Assembly: GCA_023415815.1 (NCBI GenBank)
Contig: JAEZJL010000166.1
Coordinates: 1 to 7,834, forward strand
Direction of reading: 5' to 3'
DNA: 7,834 bases
DNA from: Bacillota bacterium
GTDB lineage: Bacteria; Bacillota; Clostridia; Acetivibrionales; DTU013
The notes below the pieces were generated by a model. The model was not told the origin of the DNA. It saw only the letters and a program-made list of their open reading frames with translations, and did no database searches. Below are positions 5,399-7,834 of the stretch, piece after piece. The position numbers were made by a program, and so were the translations under genes. Positions within the stretch are counted from its first letter, which is position 1. Each line of letters begins with the position of its first letter.

Positions 5399-6661
5399 CT
5401 AATCCTGCCGGTCCTGCTTTTTCGGCAGCACATTGACAAACATATCGACGCCGTTGCGGTTGGTCAGCTTCAGCTCCGTGTTGTAAAGGTTGTAGCCGGG
5501 GTTCTGCTCAAGGATGTCCAGGATCTCCACCAGCTTGATAATGAACTCCCTCGTGTTTACCGGGCGGCCCGCGCCCTTCTCCTTGCCGAGGGTCAGCAGG
5601 GTCCAGTTCCTTGCGGCCTCGCCGCTGATTTTCAATTCCCAGCCGTAGGCTGTCTGATGTATCAGGATGATACGGTTCGTCAGGTTCTGAAGATCATCGT
5701 TGGTGAGCTTCTCCAGCCGCATTACCGTCTGCCTCATGTCTGTCATCCCTGTATTGGCCTTCGGACCGGCTTCTCCGAGCCTCTGTTCCAGCGCCTGATA
5801 GGTCTTTATCCCTTTTTCGGGGTCCTCGAATATGGCCGTTGTGCCCGCAAATACGAAGAAGCAGCCGCCGAAGCCGTTTTCACCGCAGGAATCCACGATA
5901 TAGCGGAGGTTCTCATAGCAGCCCTTTCGGATATCCGAGCGCAGGCTCATGACCAGCTCGAGCTCGTCGACAAAGACTGCAAGGCCGCTATAGCCGATCA
6001 GTCTGAGCAGGTGGATGAAAGCCCTCAGGGAATCCATGGAGGTGCTTTTGTCGATATCGCCCTTGACGTCAAACCTGGCCTTGACGGCGGCCGGAAGGTT
6101 TTTCTCGCCCTTTATCCACGAAGCGGCGGCGTCCGACAGCTCGACGTCCTGTGCTATCCTGGCCCTTATATATGTAAGAAATGCCCTTGAGAAGGCGCTG
6201 TTGTAGCTGTTGAGTGAAGAGACCGCATCCCTTATTTCCCTCGAAGCAGCTTCTCTGGACGGATTGCCTTTGAGCCTTTCGATCCACAGATTGAAGAGCT
6301 CCTCAAAGCCCGAACCGTTTTCCGAAGCGCTTTCAGTGCCGAGCTGATGCATGATGCTGTAATAGAATACGTCCGTATTGTTCAGATGGGCGCTTCTGCT
6401 TATCTGGACTCTTGATACCGCGAAATTGCTTTTCTGAGCGAGCTGACGGACCTTGCCGAGCATGAAGGATTTCCCCGAGCCGTATTCGCCGGAGAGGAAT
6501 TTTACGCAGCTTCCGCCTTCCTCCACCAGGTCGAGGCACCGCTTGAACTCCTTCAGCATCCTTTCCCTTCCCACGCATATGAGGTCAAGGTCGGCATCCG
6601 GGATCACCCCGGTTTTCAATGCATTTATGATACGCCTTGCTTCCGCCTCCACAGTCTGCAA
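5399..6661 (-). CDS. BrxC/BrxD-family (DUF2791) P-loop ATPase, BREX-type ATP-binding protein
   Basis: A 420-residue AAA-like ATPase. It starts at TTG (6659-6661), supported by AGGGAGGTG (6667-6675) at ideal spacing and by the family-typical N-terminus IINALKTGVIPDADLDLICVG (11-31). The Walker A motif is GEYGSGKS (58-65; Lys64, Ser65). Walker B is AVFVDEL (228-234; Asp232, Glu233). A sensor-like FFVFAGTT (268-275) follows, then QRLG (292-295) and a C-terminal GRPVNTREF (365-373) resembling the family's arginine-rich sensor 2. All nucleotide-binding elements look intact. This matches the BREX ATP-binding proteins BrxC/BrxD (PF10923), and the size fits the shorter BrxD type. Relatives act in phage defence with methylases, PglZ or helicases, or in sets with TerB-like proteins and helicases. 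No such partner is in the window. The downstream genes are the membrane-protein pair. Confidence 0.82.
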   Translation of the reverse strand: MQTVEAEARRIINALKTGVIPDADLDLICVGRERMLKEFKRCLDLVEEGGSCVKFLSGEYGSGKSFMLGKVRQLAQKSNFAVSRVQISRSAHLNNTDVFYYSIMHQLGTESASENGSGFEELFNLWIERLKGNPSREAASREIRDAVSSLNSYNSAFSRAFLTYIRARIAQDVELSDAAASWIKGEKNLPAAVKARFDVKGDIDKSTSMDSLRAFIHLLRLIGYSGLAVFVDELELVMSLRSDIRKGCYENLRYIVDSCGENGFGGCFFVFAGTTAIFEDPEKGIKTYQALEQRLGEAGPKANTGMTDMRQTVMRLEKLTNDDLQNLTNRIILIHQTAYGWELKISGEAARNWTLLTLGKEKGAGRPVNTREFIIKLVEILDILEQNPGYNLYNTELKLTNRNGVDMFVNVLPKKQDRQD

Positions 6662-6692
6662 ACCGGCACCTCCCTATAGTCGCTCTATGTCT

Positions 6693-6721
6693 ATTATATT
6701 GGCTGGGAGGGCATAATTCAA
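6693..6721 (-). promoter_or_regulatory. Sigma-A promoter of the BrxD-like ATPase gene
   Basis: On the minus strand, TTGAAT (6716-6721) and a perfect TATAAT (6693-6698) are separated by 17 bp. The start site is expected near 6686, leaving a leader of about 25 bases that contains just the ribosome site. This short leader supports the TTG start at 6661. Confidence 0.8.
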
Positions 6722-6799
6722 CAGGAAAGGCGGACATTCGTCATATAAAAGGGAAAATAAGTCGTAAAAGCTGGGGCGGAATATCCCATTTTAAAATAC

Positions 6800-6829
6800 T
6801 TGACAAACAGGCGGAGCGTATTGTAATAT
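6800..6829 (+). promoter_or_regulatory. Promoter of tRNA-Tyr
   Basis: A perfect TTGACA (6800-6805) and TAATAT (6824-6829) are separated by 18 bp, about 45 bases before the mature tRNA. It is back to back with the ATPase promoter; the two -35 boxes are about 80 bp apart. I see no gene in the stretch between the two promoters. Confidence 0.72.
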
Positions 6830-6873
6830 ATAACATGCGCCGGTCACCGGAGCGGCAATTCAATAACTTATAT

Positions 6874-6958
6874 GGAGGGGTTCCCGAGCGGCCAAAGGGG
6901 GCAGACTGTAAATCTGTTGTCAGTGACTTCGGTGGTCCGAATCCACCCCCCTCCACCA
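6874..6958 (+). tRNA. tRNA-Tyr (anticodon GTA), class II with long variable arm
   Basis: The acceptor GGAGGGG pairs perfectly with CCCCTCC. A73 is followed by an encoded CCA (6956-6958). The D-stem is CCC/GGG, and the anticodon arm is GCAGA-CTGTAAA-TCTGT with anticodon GTA. The long variable arm contains a GTC/GAC stem, as expected for bacterial tRNA-Tyr. The T-stem GGTGG/CCACC is perfect, but the loop is TCCGAAT, so position 55 (base 6937) is C instead of the near-invariant T. It is a single-gene unit with its own promoter and terminator. Confidence 0.94.
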
Positions 6959-6961
6959 AAC

Positions 6962-6998
6962 CTGAAGGCCCTTGAAAATCAAGGGCTTTCAGTGTTTT
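6962..6998 (+). terminator. Rho-independent terminator of tRNA-Tyr
   Basis: CTGAAGGCCCTTGA (6962-6975) pairs with TCAAGGGCTTTCAG (6979-6992) through one G-U pair, around a short AAA loop. TGTTTT follows. From here to the stop of the next gene at 7055 (about 55 bases) I see nothing further. No separate terminator for the minus-strand gene is evident. Confidence 0.88.
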
Positions 6999-7054
6999 AT
7001 GCAATAGTATTCTTCCCGATCCTGCCAAATATCTGTAGCACTTGAATAAGAAAT

Positions 7055-7834
7055 CTACACGGCACTCACCTGGACATCAAATGCTGCGGTCTTTGTAACA
7101 CTGCCCTCGGTGTAGCTTACGGTTACGCTTATCGTGCCTGTGGTATCCAGCGTGCTGCCACCGGCGGGCGTGGCCGTATATCCTGTTACAGCAGCGTTTG
7201 TACCGTCGCTGTAGGTGGCGGTTACAACCAGGCCGCTTAAATCAAGCGCTTCGCCTGCATTATAAGCTGTCTTTGCGGGCAGGCTGGTTACAGCGATAGA
7301 TTCAAGAGCCACCGGCTTGTCTTCAAACTCGGCAGTGATGGTGACATCCTCGGCGGGCATGATAAAGGTGGTGCCTGTAATATCAACGTCGTTGTACTTT
7401 AATGTGCCGGCTTTCAGCTGCTTGCCGGCGTCAGGCGTTATGGTCAAAGTGATAAGCGTGCCGGGACGGGCTCTTTCCGGGCTGGCAGTGATTGTGCCGC
7501 CGACAAGCGGGCCGATCGTTACATTATAAGCCGGCATTGATAAATTATAAATAAGCTTGCAGATCTCGGCGCGGGTTACGGGTTCGGCGGGCTTAAAATC
7601 TTGTCCGTCATATAAACCTTCCAGTACCTCCGCGTTTATGCAGGAGGACACGCCGTCGCGCGCCCAGCTGGATATTGAAGCAAAGTCGGCGTATTGCTTA
7701 TAAGCGTCCTGGTTATCGACGCCGAGGGTATAAGTGGTCATTGTAAGCAGCGCAAGCTGCTCGCGCGTAACAAAATCATTCGGTGAAAATTTAGTTGCGC
7801 TCGTACCGTTTAAAATTCCCAGACTGTGCAGCAC
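7055..7834 (-). CDS. SLH-domain surface protein with InlB-type B-repeat and Big_3 Ig-like domain, C-terminal part
   Basis: The C-terminal 260 codons (including the stop) of a cell-surface protein that enters from the right edge. The first in-window codon is GTG inside a domain, so it is not a real start. Residues 1-38 are the end of one S-layer homology (SLH) repeat (LGILNGTSATKFSPND, VTREQLALL). A second SLH repeat spans about 48-98 (YADFASISSWARDGV, GLYDGQDFKPAEPVTRAEI). Next, about 103-172 resembles a divergent InlB B-repeat (GGTITASP, GTLITLTITPDAGKQL, MPAEDVTITAEF). About 177-258 is a bacterial Ig-like group 3 domain (LESIAVTSLPAKTAYNAGE, LDLSGLVVTATYSDGT). SLH repeats bind secondary cell-wall polymer, so the protein should be anchored at the wall. 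There is no LPxTG motif. The adhesive or enzymatic portion, if any, lies outside the window. Confidence 0.85.
   Translation of the reverse strand: MLHSLGILNGTSATKFSPNDFVTREQLALLTMTTYTLGVDNQDAYKQYADFASISSWARDGVSSCINAEVLEGLYDGQDFKPAEPVTRAEICKLIYNLSMPAYNVTIGPLVGGTITASPERARPGTLITLTITPDAGKQLKAGTLKYNDVDITGTTFIMPAEDVTITAEFEDKPVALESIAVTSLPAKTAYNAGEALDLSGLVVTATYSDGTNAAVTGYTATPAGGSTLDTTGTISVTVSYTEGSVTKTAAFDVQVSAV

Noticed and set aside
5381..6190. A 269-residue open frame on the plus strand
   Set aside because: It lies antisense to the clear BrxD-like ATPase, has no ribosome site and shows no recognisable motifs. It is a shadow of GC-rich codon use.
6637..7028. Open frames on both strands across tRNA-Tyr
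   Set aside because: They overlap the tRNA, its promoter and its terminator, and have no ribosome site.
1..7834. CRISPR array, insertion sequence or phage genes
   Set aside because: No regularly spaced repeats, transposase, integrase or terminal inverted repeats were seen in the window.

Overview
The window looks like chromosomal DNA of a spore-forming, low-to-mid GC Bacillota, probably a clostridial-type anaerobe. The evidence is strong GGAGG ribosome sites with GTG and TTG starts, TTGACA/TATAAT promoters with 17-18 bp spacers, tRNA genes that encode their CCA, three CBO0543-family membrane proteins (a family I know from spore-formers), and an SLH/Big_3 surface protein. The species cannot be named from the sequence.

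Layout. 1-204 (minus) is the start of an AraC-type regulator that runs off the left edge. It diverges from 306-1463 (plus), a secreted lipoprotein esterase of the esterase D/feruloyl-esterase type closed by a strong terminator. 1732-3033 (plus) is an MFS transporter with its own sigma-A promoter. A tRNA operon follows (Glu-Asp-Thr, 3142-3410) with its own promoter, an internal hairpin and a terminator. Just beyond it lies an inverted 16 bp copy of the tRNA-Thr T-arm. 3615-4121 (plus) is a CBO0543-family membrane protein. It converges, with overlapping stop codons, on a tandem pair of paralogous CBO0543-type membrane proteins (4118-4681 and 4693-5271, minus). Upstream of that pair on the same strand is 5399-6661, a P-loop ATPase of the BrxC/BrxD (DUF2791) family with a TTG start and a near-consensus promoter. 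That promoter is back to back with one for a solitary tRNA-Tyr (6874-6958). 7055-7834 (minus) is the C-terminal end of an SLH-domain surface protein that enters from the right edge.

How the parts relate. The regulator and esterase share a control region. The transporter and both tRNA units each have their own promoter; the esterase, the tRNA operon and tRNA-Tyr end in clear terminators, while the transporter has none. The most distinctive block is 3615-6661: an ATPase of a phage-defence-associated family, with none of its usual partners in view, beside three small polytopic membrane proteins of unknown function. The same-strand order ATPase-paralogue-paralogue would allow co-transcription, but a 127 bp gap and a possible promoter there leave this open. 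A joint function is inference only. Secondary points are uncommon bases in three of the four tRNAs and the inverted tRNA-Thr fragment, which hints at past recombination at this tRNA locus.
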